Shown here: piece after piece, positions 36,103 through 45,146 of the stretch
How the letters are laid out: each line of letters starts with the position of its first letter
Position numbering within the stretch: position 1 is the stretch's first letter
Assembly (NCBI GenBank): GCA_036497945.1
Contig: DASXIN010000080.1
Coordinates: 31,749-95,748, forward strand
Source: RYN-230 sp036497945
GTDB lineage: Bacteria; Actinomycetota; Actinomycetes; Streptosporangiales; Streptosporangiaceae
DNA length: 64,000 nucleotides
Reading direction: 5' to 3'
Made by a program: the position numbers and the translations under genes
The notes under the pieces: generated by a model
The model's input: only the letters and a program-made list of their open reading frames with translations
Database searches by the model: none
Told to the model about the DNA's origin: nothing

Positions 36103-37566
36103 ATGGCGGCAGGCGGCACCGAGCAGGCGGAAACGTACCTGCGGCTGCTGGCCGAGGCTGAGCTGCGCCGGGCCCCGGTGTTCCCCGGCCCGGGCTCGCA
36201 ACCGCACCGGGTGGCGCTGGCCGCGACGGCGCTGGCCTCGGCCGACGCCATCGGCCTGGACACCGCCTGGCGGGTGGTGGCCGACTTCCAGGCCGCCTGC
36301 GCGCTGCGGGCGGGTGACCCACTGCCCGCGGTGCTGAGCCTGCGCTCGCCGGGCTGGCAGACCCGGCCGCCGGCCGGCCTCGGCCTGCCCGGCCAGCTGG
36401 CCGCGGTGCGCCGCTCGGTGGCCACGTTCCTGTCCAGCTCGCAGCGGCCGGAAGCGTCGCCACCCCCAGCCGCGCCGACCGCGGTGCCCCTCGGGGCCAC
36501 CCTGCCGCTGCCCGCGGAGCGGGAGGGCTGGTACGGCGAACTGCAGCTGCTCGCGCTGGCCCGGACCGACACCGAGGCGGCCATCACGGTGGCCACCCGG
36601 TGGGCCGGGCAGACCCGCCGGTCGGCCACGCCGCGGCCCCGGCACGCCCCGTTCCACGAGGTCGCCGCCGTCGACGACCGGGGGGTCAGCTACCGGGCCG
36701 CGCTGTGGGACATGGGCATCGAGGACGGCCGGGAGTGGTGGGACGGCCACCTCGGGCTGACCCCGGCCCCACCGGACGGCATCCGCTGGCTGGACATCGG
36801 CCCAGGGGCGCGGGGCCGGTATGTCCGGGTCGTGCTGACCACCCCGGACGGGTCGGCCGGCCTCGCCACGCAGCCCATCCCGCCGGTCGCCGCCGCGGTT
36901 CGGCTGCTCGACCGGGCCGGGGACGAATTGCTCGCCGCCGGGCCGGCCAGCCGGGCGGCCGGCCGGTCGCTGGCCGCCCGGGTCGCGCTGCTCATCACCG
37001 ACCTCACCCGCGGCTGCGTGCTGGCCGCCGACGACCCGGCGGTGGCCCGGCTGCTCGGCCTCGGCTGGCGGCTCGGGGTGGACCTGGGCCTGGCCGCCGA
37101 CGGCCGGATTCCGCGGGCCGCGCTCCCGGCGGCCTGGCACAGCATGCTGGCCGATGGAAACGCCACGGACGGGCCGGAGGGCGCCGCGGCGTTCGCGGCC
37201 AGCCTGCCGGAGATCGGCGGGGCCTGGTTCTCGCTGGCCGGGCTGCGCTCGGCCCGTGACGGCGCCACCCTGCACGTGATGGCCAGCGGCTGGACGCCGC
37301 ACGGCAACGGGTGGGTGGTGCACGGCCTGGGCCCGCACAGCGACCCCGGCCAGCTCGCACTGACCTGGCGGGCCCGTGATTCCGCCGGGCGCTGGCATCT
37401 GGTCAACGGCATGCACTGGGGCAGCCAGCAGGGCATGATCCAGCTGCGGCTGGTCCCGCCGCTGCACCCGGCGGCCGTTTCGCTGGAGGTCATGGTCAGC
37501 GACGGCACCCGTCAGGTGTCGGCCACCGTGCCGCTGGACTGGCTGCCGCCGGGGAGCACCCGGTGA
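36103..37566 (+). CDS. Unknown protein B, paralogue of protein A
   Basis: 487 aa from the ATG at 36103, which has GGAGG 6 nt upstream (an ATG at 36091 would add four residues). It repeats the landmarks of protein A: ETYLRLLAEAELRRA at the start, AVDDRGVSYRAAL, RWLDIGPG, LPEIGGAWFSLAGL, LTWRARDSAGRWHLV and PPLHPAAVSLEVMV with a closing VPLDW. The similarity spans the whole length, indicating tandem gene duplication and divergence. Function unknown; the beta-rich body may form beta-sandwich domains. Its stop overlaps the next start (GTGA). Confidence 0.6.
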   Translation: MAAGGTEQAETYLRLLAEAELRRAPVFPGPGSQPHRVALAATALASADAIGLDTAWRVVADFQAACALRAGDPLPAVLSLRSPGWQTRPPAGLGLPGQLAAVRRSVATFLSSSQRPEASPPPAAPTAVPLGATLPLPAEREGWYGELQLLALARTDTEAAITVATRWAGQTRRSATPRPRHAPFHEVAAVDDRGVSYRAALWDMGIEDGREWWDGHLGLTPAPPDGIRWLDIGPGARGRYVRVVLTTPDGSAGLATQPIPPVAAAVRLLDRAGDELLAAGPASRAAGRSLAARVALLITDLTRGCVLAADDPAVARLLGLGWRLGVDLGLAADGRIPRAALPAAWHSMLADGNATDGPEGAAAFAASLPEIGGAWFSLAGLRSARDGATLHVMASGWTPHGNGWVVHGLGPHSDPGQLALTWRARDSAGRWHLVNGMHWGSQQGMIQLRLVPPLHPAAVSLEVMVSDGTRQVSATVPLDWLPPGSTR

Positions 37567-38441
37567 GCGCGCCCTGGTGGGCGGCGCTGTGCCCGGCGGA
37601 GAGCCGGATCAGCTGCGGCACCGGGAAGCACCTGATCCGCTGGGCGGACGGCCAGCTGACCGCGGCCGACCACGCGGACGCCGAGGGCGAGTTGGTGCTG
37701 GCCGCCCTGGGCGGCGACAAGTCCGAGTGCGTCGCCCTGGTCGAGGCGTGGGGTGCGCACACCGAGGACCTGGACGTGCTGGCCCTCGGCCCGCGCTCCC
37801 CGCTGGACCAGCTCGCGGTGACCTGGGACCTGGTGCGCAGCCTGCGGTCCGCGATCAGCCCGCAGCCCGGCATCCGTCCCGGCCAGGCGCAACGGCATGG
37901 ACGGCTGCCCACCGGGCGGCTGCGGCCGAGGTCAATGCCGATGCGCCAGGTGTCTCCCGAGCTGCGCCGGGCCCAGGCTCGCCGGGCCGAGCTGATCGGC
38001 CTGTTCGCCCTGGGCCGCGACTTCCAGCTCGCGCTGTCCGGGACGGTAGCCGCCGCCTGGTCGGCCGGCCCGGCCCCGGGCCGGGACCTGGCCGCGGCCC
38101 GGCCCGCGCTGACCGGGGCGCTGGCCGGCCGGCTGGCGCCGGCCGCCGCCGACTGGCTGGGCATCGACCCCGAGGCGGTGCGGGCCTCGCTGCACGAGGG
38201 CCCGGGCTGGGGCACGGTCGAGCTGGCCGGGGGTACGCTCCGCGCCGCGCTCCCGGTGCATTGGCTGGCCGCGGTCTGGGCGGCCCGATTCCCGGTCGTC
38301 GGTGGCCACCTGGTCGTCGACGTGCTGGCCGCCGCCTGGCCGCGGGCGCAGGTGCGCGCGCTGGCCCGGCCGGGCGCGGCGCCGACCGTCCTGAGCATCC
38401 GGTATGACGGGGAACACTGGTCTGTGGCAGAGACGGACTGA
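37563..38441 (+). CDS. Unknown protein C of the MoxR/vWA operon
   Basis: 292 aa, not recognised. An N-terminal domain (ALCPAESRISCGTGKHLIRWADGQLTAADHAD) with two cysteines is followed by a helix-rich middle and an Ala/Arg/Leu-rich C-terminal half. Soluble, with no motifs of known enzymes. The GTG start overlaps the stop of protein B by 4 bp, and the ATPase gene begins 30 bp after its stop. It could be an adaptor or substrate of the MoxR ATPase, purely by position. Confidence 0.55.
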   Translation: MSAPWWAALCPAESRISCGTGKHLIRWADGQLTAADHADAEGELVLAALGGDKSECVALVEAWGAHTEDLDVLALGPRSPLDQLAVTWDLVRSLRSAISPQPGIRPGQAQRHGRLPTGRLRPRSMPMRQVSPELRRAQARRAELIGLFALGRDFQLALSGTVAAAWSAGPAPGRDLAAARPALTGALAGRLAPAAADWLGIDPEAVRASLHEGPGWGTVELAGGTLRAALPVHWLAAVWAARFPVVGGHLVVDVLAAAWPRAQVRALARPGAAPTVLSIRYDGEHWSVAETD

Positions 38442-38471
38442 GCAGCACCGAGCCGAGTATGAGGAGCGCAG

Positions 38472-39602
38472 GTGGCTGAGGACGGCCGGCGGTTCGCCGG
38501 GGCAGGCAGCGCGCGGCAGGCGGCCGCCGTCGAGGCACTCGGGGTGGCGGTGGCGGCGCGGGTGCCGGTGCTGCTGTGGGGCGCCCCGGGCACCGGCAAG
38601 ACGTCGGTCATCCGGGCCATGGCGCAGGCTCTGGGCTGGCCGTGCGAGACCGTGATCGCGTCGATCCGTGAGCCGTCTGACTTCGCCGGGCTGCCCGTGG
38701 TGGTGGGTGACGGGGTCCGGTTCGCGCCGCCCGCCTGGGCCCGCCGTCTGGCCGAAGCCGGCCGCGGGCTGCTCTTCCTCGATGAGCTGTCCACCGCCCC
38801 GCCGGCCGTGCAAGCGGCGCTGCTCCGGGTGGTGCTCGAGCGGGTGGTCGGTGACCTGGATCTGCCCGCCAAGGTGGCGGTGGTGGCCGCGGCCAACCCG
38901 CCGGACCAGGCGGCCGACGGGTGGGACCTGTCGGCGCCACTGGCCAACCGGCTGTGCCACCTGGCCTGGGACATCGACCCGCGCGCGGTGGCCGACGGGC
39001 TGGCCGGCGGCTGGGCGGCACCGCAGGTGCCGCAACTGCCGGACGACTGGGCGGCCGAACTGGGCCTGGCGCTGGCCCTGGTGGCCGCGTTCCTGCACGC
39101 GCGGCCCGCGCTGGCCTGTGCCCCGCCGTCGGATCCGGACGCGGCGGGCCGTGGCTGGCCCAGCCCGCGGACCTGGGAGATGGCCGCCCGGCTGTGGGCC
39201 GCGAGCGGGGTGGCGGGATGCGGTGAGGAGGCGCGGGCGGCGCTGGTCCGCGGCGCGGTGGGCGACGGCGCCGGGGTCGAGTTCCTGGCCTGGCTGGCCG
39301 AGATGGACCTGCCCGACCCGGAAGCCGTGCTGGCCGACCCGGCCTCCTTCCTGCTGCCCAGCCGCGGCGACCGGGCGTACGCGGCGGTGGCCGCGGTGGC
39401 CGCCGTGGTCGCCGCCGACCCCACCCCGCAGCGCTGGGTGGCTGGCTGGCAGGTGCTGGGCAAGGCCGCGGAAACCGCGCCCGACGTGGCCGCGGTGGCC
39501 GCCCGCACGCTGGCCCGGTGCCGCCCGGACGGGGTCGCCCTGCCCGCCGAGGTCCGGCTGTTCGCTCCGGTGCTGCGCGACGCGGGACTGCTCCGCGGAT
39601 GA
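38472..39602 (+). CDS. MoxR-like AAA+ ATPase
   Basis: 376 aa. Walker A GAPGTGKT at 37-44, the pre-Walker segment SIREPSDFAGLPVV, Walker B LLFLDELSTAP at 100-110, sensor-1 AAANPPDQ and the arginine-rich LSAPLANRLCHL place it in the MoxR/dynein-like AAA_5 clade, which remodels protein complexes together with vWA partners. The C-terminal half (from about 190) is an Ala-rich helical lid. Start GTG at 38472. Its stop overlaps the ATG of the vWA gene (ATGA), the classical tight pairing for this chaperone class. Confidence 0.85.
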   Translation: MAEDGRRFAGAGSARQAAAVEALGVAVAARVPVLLWGAPGTGKTSVIRAMAQALGWPCETVIASIREPSDFAGLPVVVGDGVRFAPPAWARRLAEAGRGLLFLDELSTAPPAVQAALLRVVLERVVGDLDLPAKVAVVAAANPPDQAADGWDLSAPLANRLCHLAWDIDPRAVADGLAGGWAAPQVPQLPDDWAAELGLALALVAAFLHARPALACAPPSDPDAAGRGWPSPRTWEMAARLWAASGVAGCGEEARAALVRGAVGDGAGVEFLAWLAEMDLPDPEAVLADPASFLLPSRGDRAYAAVAAVAAVVAADPTPQRWVAGWQVLGKAAETAPDVAAVAARTLARCRPDGVALPAEVRLFAPVLRDAGLLRG

Positions 39603-40786
39603 CCGGCCGGGGCGGCGACGAGATCCCGGGCCTGGCCGCCGGGCGGCTGTGGGCCGCGTCCCGCTTCCCCTATCTGGCCAGCGGGCTGTTCGGCGCGCAG
39701 GTGATGGCCAAGACCGGCATCGGCACGGTGGCGGTGGATGACAACTGGCGGCTGCACGCCGACCCGGAGCTCACCGCCGGCTGGACCGCGGCCGAGCTGG
39801 GCAGCGTGCTGGTGCATCACGTGTCGCACCTGCTCCGGGCGCATGGTGAGCGGGCCGGGGCGGTCGGGGTCAGCGACGACGACGCCCAGGCCTGGGTCCG
39901 CGGCGCCGACGCGGAGATCAACGACGACCTGGTGGCGGCGGGCCTGGACCTGCCCGGCCGGCCGGTGCTGCCCGCCGACCTAGGCGCGCCGCCCGGCCTG
40001 CTTGCCGAGCAGTATTTTGTGCCCGGCCAGCGGCACGGCCAGCTGGACTGGGATCTGGATTGCGGCAGCGGTGCGGACGGTCTGGGCCGGCCCTGGGACC
40101 AGGCCGGCCAGCCCGGCCTCTCCCAGTGGCAGGCCCGGCTGCTGTGCCGGCAGGTGGCCCAGGACTGCATCCGGCACGCCAAGGAGCCCGGCACCCTGCC
40201 AGCCGGCCTGCTCCGCTGGGCCGAGCAGCTGCTGCAGCCCGTGGTGGACTGGCGCCGGGTGCTGGCCGCCGAACTGCGCCGGGCGGTGGCGGACACCGCG
40301 GGTGCGGTGGACTACTCGTACCGGCGGCCATCCCGGCGCGCCTCGGTGGCCGGCCAGGTGGTGCTGCCCGCGCTGCGCCGGCCGGTGCCCGAGGTCGCGG
40401 TGGTCTGCGACACGTCGGGCAGCATGACCGAGGACCTGCTCGCGGCGTCGCTGGCCGAGGTGGAGGGCCTGCTGCGGTCCCTGGGCCTGGCCCGCCGGCT
40501 GCGCGTGCTGGCCTGTGACACCGCGGTGGCACCGGCCCGCCGGATCACCTCGGCTCGGCAGGTGGAGCTGGTCGGCGGCGGCGGCACCGACATGGGCGCC
40601 GGGATCGCCGCGGCCGCGGCGCTGCGGCCGCGGCCCGCGGTGACCGTGGTGCTCACCGACGGGTACACCCCGTGGCCGGCCCAGCCGCCGCGGGGCATCC
40701 GGGTGGTGGTCGCGCTGCTCGGTGACGACGCGCCGGACGGGCCGGGCTGGGCCCGGGCGGTGCGGGTGCCGTCGGCGTCAGCCTGA
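39599..40786 (+). CDS. Metallopeptidase-like (DUF2201_N) plus vWA protein
   Basis: 395 aa. The N-terminal half belongs to the putative metallopeptidase family fused to vWA; the zinc-motif region reads LVHHVSHLLRAH, so the usual HExxH is HHxxH (His73, His74, His77), with the catalytic Glu replaced. The C-terminal vWA-like domain has the MIDAS motif DTSGSM (Asp271, Ser273, Ser275) and VELVGGGGTDMGAGI, with VVLTDGYTPWP later. It is the expected partner of the MoxR ATPase, by overlap of 4 bp. Loss of the Glu suggests a binding rather than peptidase role. A GC hairpin follows. Confidence 0.82.
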   Translation: MTGRGGDEIPGLAAGRLWAASRFPYLASGLFGAQVMAKTGIGTVAVDDNWRLHADPELTAGWTAAELGSVLVHHVSHLLRAHGERAGAVGVSDDDAQAWVRGADAEINDDLVAAGLDLPGRPVLPADLGAPPGLLAEQYFVPGQRHGQLDWDLDCGSGADGLGRPWDQAGQPGLSQWQARLLCRQVAQDCIRHAKEPGTLPAGLLRWAEQLLQPVVDWRRVLAAELRRAVADTAGAVDYSYRRPSRRASVAGQVVLPALRRPVPEVAVVCDTSGSMTEDLLAASLAEVEGLLRSLGLARRLRVLACDTAVAPARRITSARQVELVGGGGTDMGAGIAAAAALRPRPAVTVVLTDGYTPWPAQPPRGIRVVVALLGDDAPDGPGWARAVRVPSASA

Positions 40787-40798
40787 CCGGGACCGCCC

Positions 40799-40815
40799 GG
40801 CCGGCGCAGCCGGCC
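40799..40815. terminator. GC hairpin between convergent genes
   Basis: GGCCGG, a 5-nt loop, CCGGCC, placed just after the vWA stop and before the convergent unknown gene. No T-run, but the position suits a bidirectional terminator for both units. Confidence 0.45.
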
Positions 40816-40881
40816 TGACCGGCCGCCAGCGTCGGCGGGCCGGCTGACGGCGGTGCCGGGTACTGGCGTTGGGCCAAATGG

Positions 40882-41841
40882 TCAGGGCGCGGGCGGGGCC
40901 AGCCAGGGATGCTCGGCGCTGAACAGGTACCGGTCCGCGACGTGGTTGAGCACCCGCCGGGCCTGCCGGAAGCTGCCCGCCACCTCGGCCACCACATCGA
41001 GCCGCGCGGTGCGCACCGGGGCCAGCCCGCAGGCCGCCCGGTACCAGCGCGCGCCGAGTTGCTCGAGCAGATCGATGGCCGGGATGGTGGCCAGCTGGTC
41101 GTGCTGCGCGGCCGGCACCCGGGCCGCCCGGAGCAGCCGGGCCACCTGGGCCGGCCCGACTCCGTACAGCGTGGCGTAGTCGGGGAAGACCCCGGCTACG
41201 AACAGGCACACGTCACCCAGCCTGCGGTACACACCGGGCCGCTCCGCGTCCGGCACCCCGTCCAGCAGCCCGGCCAGCCGCACCGGGTCCAGCTCGCTGA
41301 ACCGCCGGGTCCGCATCCGGCCGCCGCCGCGGACCCGGTACCGGCCGCTGGCCACCCGGGTGAACGAGCCGAGCAGTTCGGCCAGGAACAGCCGCCGGGC
41401 GGGCGAGCCGAGGAAGTCGCGCAGCGCGGGCGCGTCGAACAGCGGGACCCGCTGCCGCGGCCCGGTCCGCTCGGTGACGTGGTCCATCGAGGCCAGCTCG
41501 GCGGTGGCCCGGTGCACGGCCACCGCGAACGTGAGGAACGGGGACACCGGCGCGGCCTGCCCGGCCAAGATCAGGCCAGGCTGCGCCAGCCCGGCCGGGG
41601 CGGGCAGGGCGGCATCGCCCCAGCCGAACACGGCGTCGAACACCCGAGGGTCGCCGAGCAGCCCGGGGATGGCTTCGGCATCGTGGCGCAGCCAGCCGGC
41701 GTCCGCCCCGGCGGGCAGCTGGACCGGGCCCGAGCCCGGCTGACCCGGCCCGCTGCCGCCGGACACCGCGGAGATCAGTAGCGTGAGGTCCTGGTCCGTA
41801 AGGTGGTCCGCGTACTCCCGGCCGACAAGATCACCATCCAT
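40882..41841 (-). CDS. Conserved actinobacterial protein, unknown function
   Basis: 319 aa, soluble and helix-rich. RFSELDPVRLAGLLDGVP, VYRRLGDVCLFVAGVFPDYATLY and a long C-terminal helical block are features I associate with hypothetical proteins widespread in streptomycetes and relatives, with no assigned role. No catalytic motif. The ATG at 41841 is the only early start. It converges with the vWA operon and lies downstream of the GH2 gene on the same strand, with a small hairpin (41858-41872) between, so it is probably independently transcribed. Confidence 0.6.
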   Translation of the reverse strand: MDGDLVGREYADHLTDQDLTLLISAVSGGSGPGQPGSGPVQLPAGADAGWLRHDAEAIPGLLGDPRVFDAVFGWGDAALPAPAGLAQPGLILAGQAAPVSPFLTFAVAVHRATAELASMDHVTERTGPRQRVPLFDAPALRDFLGSPARRLFLAELLGSFTRVASGRYRVRGGGRMRTRRFSELDPVRLAGLLDGVPDAERPGVYRRLGDVCLFVAGVFPDYATLYGVGPAQVARLLRAARVPAAQHDQLATIPAIDLLEQLGARWYRAACGLAPVRTARLDVVAEVAGSFRQARRVLNHVADRYLFSAEHPWLAPPAP

Positions 41842-41897
41842 GACATAACGTTACTCCCGCCGTGTTACGGCGTCATTACCTCGTGGTACTGACCGGT

Positions 41898-44800
41898 TCA
41901 GGCGATATTCACCCCGTTACTGAGCACCTGCAGTTCCGCGATCTGCAGGAAGCCCGTCCCGGTGCCCGGCGCCGGGCTGGTCATGTCCAGCCGGACCCGG
42001 CTGCTGCGCACCGCATCGAAGGTGAGCGTGGTCGGCTGGTTGGACGCGGTGGCCCAGTCGATGGACAGGTGCCTGACCGGCACGAACCTCCGGCCGTCCC
42101 AGTACGACACGGCGATCTTGCTGGGCAGCGCGAGCGTCGTGCTGGTGGTGAAGTTGGCCACCACGGAGCCGAACGACTGCGGATCAGGCCAGGTCACCGA
42201 CACCCAGTCGGTGGCGTTCGACACGCTGACCGCGCGGAGGTTGGCGGTGGCCGCCTTGTTGTAGTAGTTCGACCAGCCGGTGGTCAGGTTCCCGTCGAGC
42301 ATGGCGGCGGGCAGCGTGCCCGGCGATCCCGAGTAGCTCGCGTCAGCGGTGGCCGTCTGCGCGGCCGGCGCACCGGCCAGCAGGACGGCCGGGACGGCGG
42401 GCGCCGCGCCGCGGGCCGCGGACAGGGCGGCCCCGTTTCCCGGTGCCCCGGCGCCGTGCGGCGCTGGCACCGAGCGCAGCGTGACCCTGGCTCCGGCCAG
42501 GCCGGCTGAGGTGGCGGTGACCGTGATGCTGCCGGGCTTCCCGGTGGACCGGATGATGACCAGCGCCCGGCCGTTGAAGGCCGGGACGGAGGACGCGCGG
42601 TAGCTCTGCGCGTTTTCCTGCTGGCCGTTGTCCACCCCGTCCACCGTGCCCGGCCCGGCCAGGCCGAACTGGATCAGGTTGCTGGCGTCGGGGACCAGCA
42701 CGCCTGCCCCGTCGGTCACCTCGACGGCCAGGAAGGCCAGGGACGTCCCGTCGGCCGCGATGACCTGCCTGTCGGCGGTCAGGCTCAGGGCACGCGGCTC
42801 CCGGGCGGTGCGGATCTCGTCGCGGGCGACCACCCGGCCACTGTCCGTGGCGACCGCGGTGAGCGTGCCGGGCTGGAACGGGACGTTCCAGGTCAGGTGG
42901 AGCTTCCCGGTACTGCCGTTGGGGCTGGTGTAGCTGCCGGACGGGTAGTTGTAGTCGTCCCCGGTCGCCTCGGTGGTCTCCAGGTAATTCCGGCCAAACG
43001 TGGTGGTCTTCACGTCGAACGACTTGGTGCCCAGCGACTTGCCGTTGAGCAGCAGTTCCACGGTGGCGACGTTGGCGTACACCCAGACCTGGACCTGCTC
43101 GCCCGGGTCGTAATCGGTCCAGTTCATCGGCAGGATGTGCACCATCGGCTCGGTGGTCCACTGGCTCCGGAACAGGTAGTAGGCGTCCTTGGCGAAGCCG
43201 GCCGTGTCCATCGCGCCGAAGAACGACGCCTTGACCGGGAACACGTTATAGGGAGTGGGCTCGCCTATGTAGTCCTGCCCGGACCACAGGAAGCCACCGT
43301 TCCAGAACTTGCGGTCCCGGTCCTTCTTCAGCTCGTATTCCCCGCTCATCGTCCAGGACGCGAGGTTGTTGTCGTAGGAGGACGTGGCCCGCTTGCCCGG
43401 GGTGTAGTTCTCCCCCGTGTTGAGCAGCTGCGGGTCCTGATACACCCCGCGGCTGGAGGTCTCCGAGCCCATTTCCGAGCAGAAGAAGAACTTGCCCGGG
43501 TATTTCGCGTGCAGCCCATCCATGGACACGGCGGTGTTGTAGTTGACGCCGAGCCCGTCCAGTTCGCCCAGGATCAGGTCCTGCGGCGAGCCGGTGGCGG
43601 GCACGCTGCGGTACTTGTCCGAGCCCATCACCACCGGCCGGGTGGTGTCGATCGACTTGATGTCGGCGATCAGCTGCTTGGCGATTCCTGGGCCGCGGGA
43701 CGACCCGGTGTCCGGGGTCTCATTGCCGATCGACCACAGCACGACGGCGGGCGAATTCTTCGCGGCGTGCACCATCTCCTTGATGTCGGAGTCGCTCCAC
43801 TGGTCGAAGTACAGGTGGTAGTCGTAGGGCAGTTTGCCGGTGTGCCAGCAGTCGAACGCTTCGACCATCAGCAGGATGCCGAGCCGGTCGCAGACCTGGA
43901 CGAGTTCCGGGGCGGGCGGGTTGTGCGCGGTGCGCAGGGCATTGACGCCCATGCTCTGCATCAGTTCCATCTGCCGCGCCATCGCGTCATAGCGCACCGC
44001 CGAGCCGACCGCGCCTTCCGTCGCGTGCAGGTCGACGCCGTGGATCTTCAGGTACGCGCCGTTCAGCGACACCCCCTCGGCCGGGTCGAAGGTGACATAC
44101 CGGATGCCGAACGTGCTGCTGACTGTGTCTACGACGGCGCCGCTGACGGACAGTTCGGTCCGCGCGGTGTACAGGCTGGGGCTGGTGGTCGACCACAGTT
44201 CCGGATGGGCCACCTTCGCGGTGATGGTCGCGGTCTGGGTCTGCCCGGCGGGCACGCTGACGGTGGCGGTGCCGGCCGCCGCCGTCTTCCCGGCCGGGCC
44301 GGCGATGGTCACGCCGGCCTGCACCGACGCGGCCGCCGTCCCGTCGTTGGCCACGTCGACCTGGACTTGGACCGTGGCATAGCCGGCCGTGATCGTGCTC
44401 GCCAGGTCCGGGGTGGTCACGAATACGCCGTGCCGGGCCACGTGTACCGCGCCGGTGACGACGAGGTAGACGTTGCGGAAGATGCCGTCGCCCGAGTACC
44501 ACCGGCTGCTCGGCTGCTGGTCCGCCGCGCTGACCGCGATCACGTCTGCGGTAACGCCATCCGTGTGCACCAGGCCGGTCAGGTCATAGCTGAACCCGGT
44601 GTAGGCGTACGGGTGGTTCCCGAGCAGCTTCCCGTTGAGGTAGACGTTCGAGTTCCGGTAGATGCCGTCGAATTCGATGGAGATGCGCTGGCCCGCCAGG
44701 GATGACGGCAGGGTGAAGTGTTTCCGGTACCAGGCCAGGCCGCCCGGCAGGAAACCAGTGGAGCTGCTCGTGCTGGCGTTCTGCACGGGGGCCAGTTCGA

Positions 44801-45146
44801 TGCTCCAGTCGTGCGGCACATCCAGGTCCCGCCAGCCGGAGTCGTCGAAGCCGGGATCCTGCGCGTTCGCGTAGGCCCCGGTCGGGTCGGTGATCCCGTA
44901 GGGATTGATCAGGGCGAACTTCCAGCCCTGGCCGAAGTCGGTGGCCCGGCTCCCGCTCGCCCGCGCGGTCAGCCTGGTGCTGGCGCCAGCCGCGCTGCCG
45001 CCCAGGCCGAGTACCGGGCCTAATGCCGCCGCGCCCAGCCCAGCTCCGGCGCCGCGGAGTACCTGGCGGCGAGATGGCCGGGCCTGGCCGGGCGCAGCGG
45101 CCGTGCTGACGGTGGCGGCTGGGTGGTTGTCCTGGTCGTTGTTCAT
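41898..45146 (-). CDS. Tat-secreted GH2 glycoside hydrolase (beta-galactosidase-like) with C-terminal F5/8-type domain
   Basis: 1082 aa. The Tat signal SRRQVLRGAG (25-34) precedes an Ala/Gly hydrophobic stretch. GH2 sandwich, immunoglobulin-like and TIM-barrel domains follow. The acid/base Glu476 lies in LWSIGNETPD, and the nucleophile is probably Glu558 in FFFCSEMGSE. NALRTAHNPPAPE is another GH2 landmark. Residues from about 940 form a discoidin-like carbohydrate-binding domain (MLDGNLTTGWSNYY, then LQIAELQV). It is exported folded and likely acts on plant or microbial galactosides. It could fit the pentose genes in a plant-debris lifestyle, but is far from them. Confidence 0.9.
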   Translation of the reverse strand: MNNDQDNHPAATVSTAAAPGQARPSRRQVLRGAGAGLGAAALGPVLGLGGSAAGASTRLTARASGSRATDFGQGWKFALINPYGITDPTGAYANAQDPGFDDSGWRDLDVPHDWSIELAPVQNASTSSSTGFLPGGLAWYRKHFTLPSSLAGQRISIEFDGIYRNSNVYLNGKLLGNHPYAYTGFSYDLTGLVHTDGVTADVIAVSAADQQPSSRWYSGDGIFRNVYLVVTGAVHVARHGVFVTTPDLASTITAGYATVQVQVDVANDGTAAASVQAGVTIAGPAGKTAAAGTATVSVPAGQTQTATITAKVAHPELWSTTSPSLYTARTELSVSGAVVDTVSSTFGIRYVTFDPAEGVSLNGAYLKIHGVDLHATEGAVGSAVRYDAMARQMELMQSMGVNALRTAHNPPAPELVQVCDRLGILLMVEAFDCWHTGKLPYDYHLYFDQWSDSDIKEMVHAAKNSPAVVLWSIGNETPDTGSSRGPGIAKQLIADIKSIDTTRPVVMGSDKYRSVPATGSPQDLILGELDGLGVNYNTAVSMDGLHAKYPGKFFFCSEMGSETSSRGVYQDPQLLNTGENYTPGKRATSSYDNNLASWTMSGEYELKKDRDRKFWNGGFLWSGQDYIGEPTPYNVFPVKASFFGAMDTAGFAKDAYYLFRSQWTTEPMVHILPMNWTDYDPGEQVQVWVYANVATVELLLNGKSLGTKSFDVKTTTFGRNYLETTEATGDDYNYPSGSYTSPNGSTGKLHLTWNVPFQPGTLTAVATDSGRVVARDEIRTAREPRALSLTADRQVIAADGTSLAFLAVEVTDGAGVLVPDASNLIQFGLAGPGTVDGVDNGQQENAQSYRASSVPAFNGRALVIIRSTGKPGSITVTATSAGLAGARVTLRSVPAPHGAGAPGNGAALSAARGAAPAVPAVLLAGAPAAQTATADASYSGSPGTLPAAMLDGNLTTGWSNYYNKAATANLRAVSVSNATDWVSVTWPDPQSFGSVVANFTTSTTLALPSKIAVSYWDGRRFVPVRHLSIDWATASNQPTTLTFDAVRSSRVRLDMTSPAPGTGTGFLQIAELQVLSNGVNIA

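Noticed and set aside
41858..41872. CGCCGT-GTT-ACGGCG dyad as an operator or terminator
   Set aside because: Short stem, no T-run, and a 3-nt loop. Could be either, so evidence was too weak for a feature of its own.
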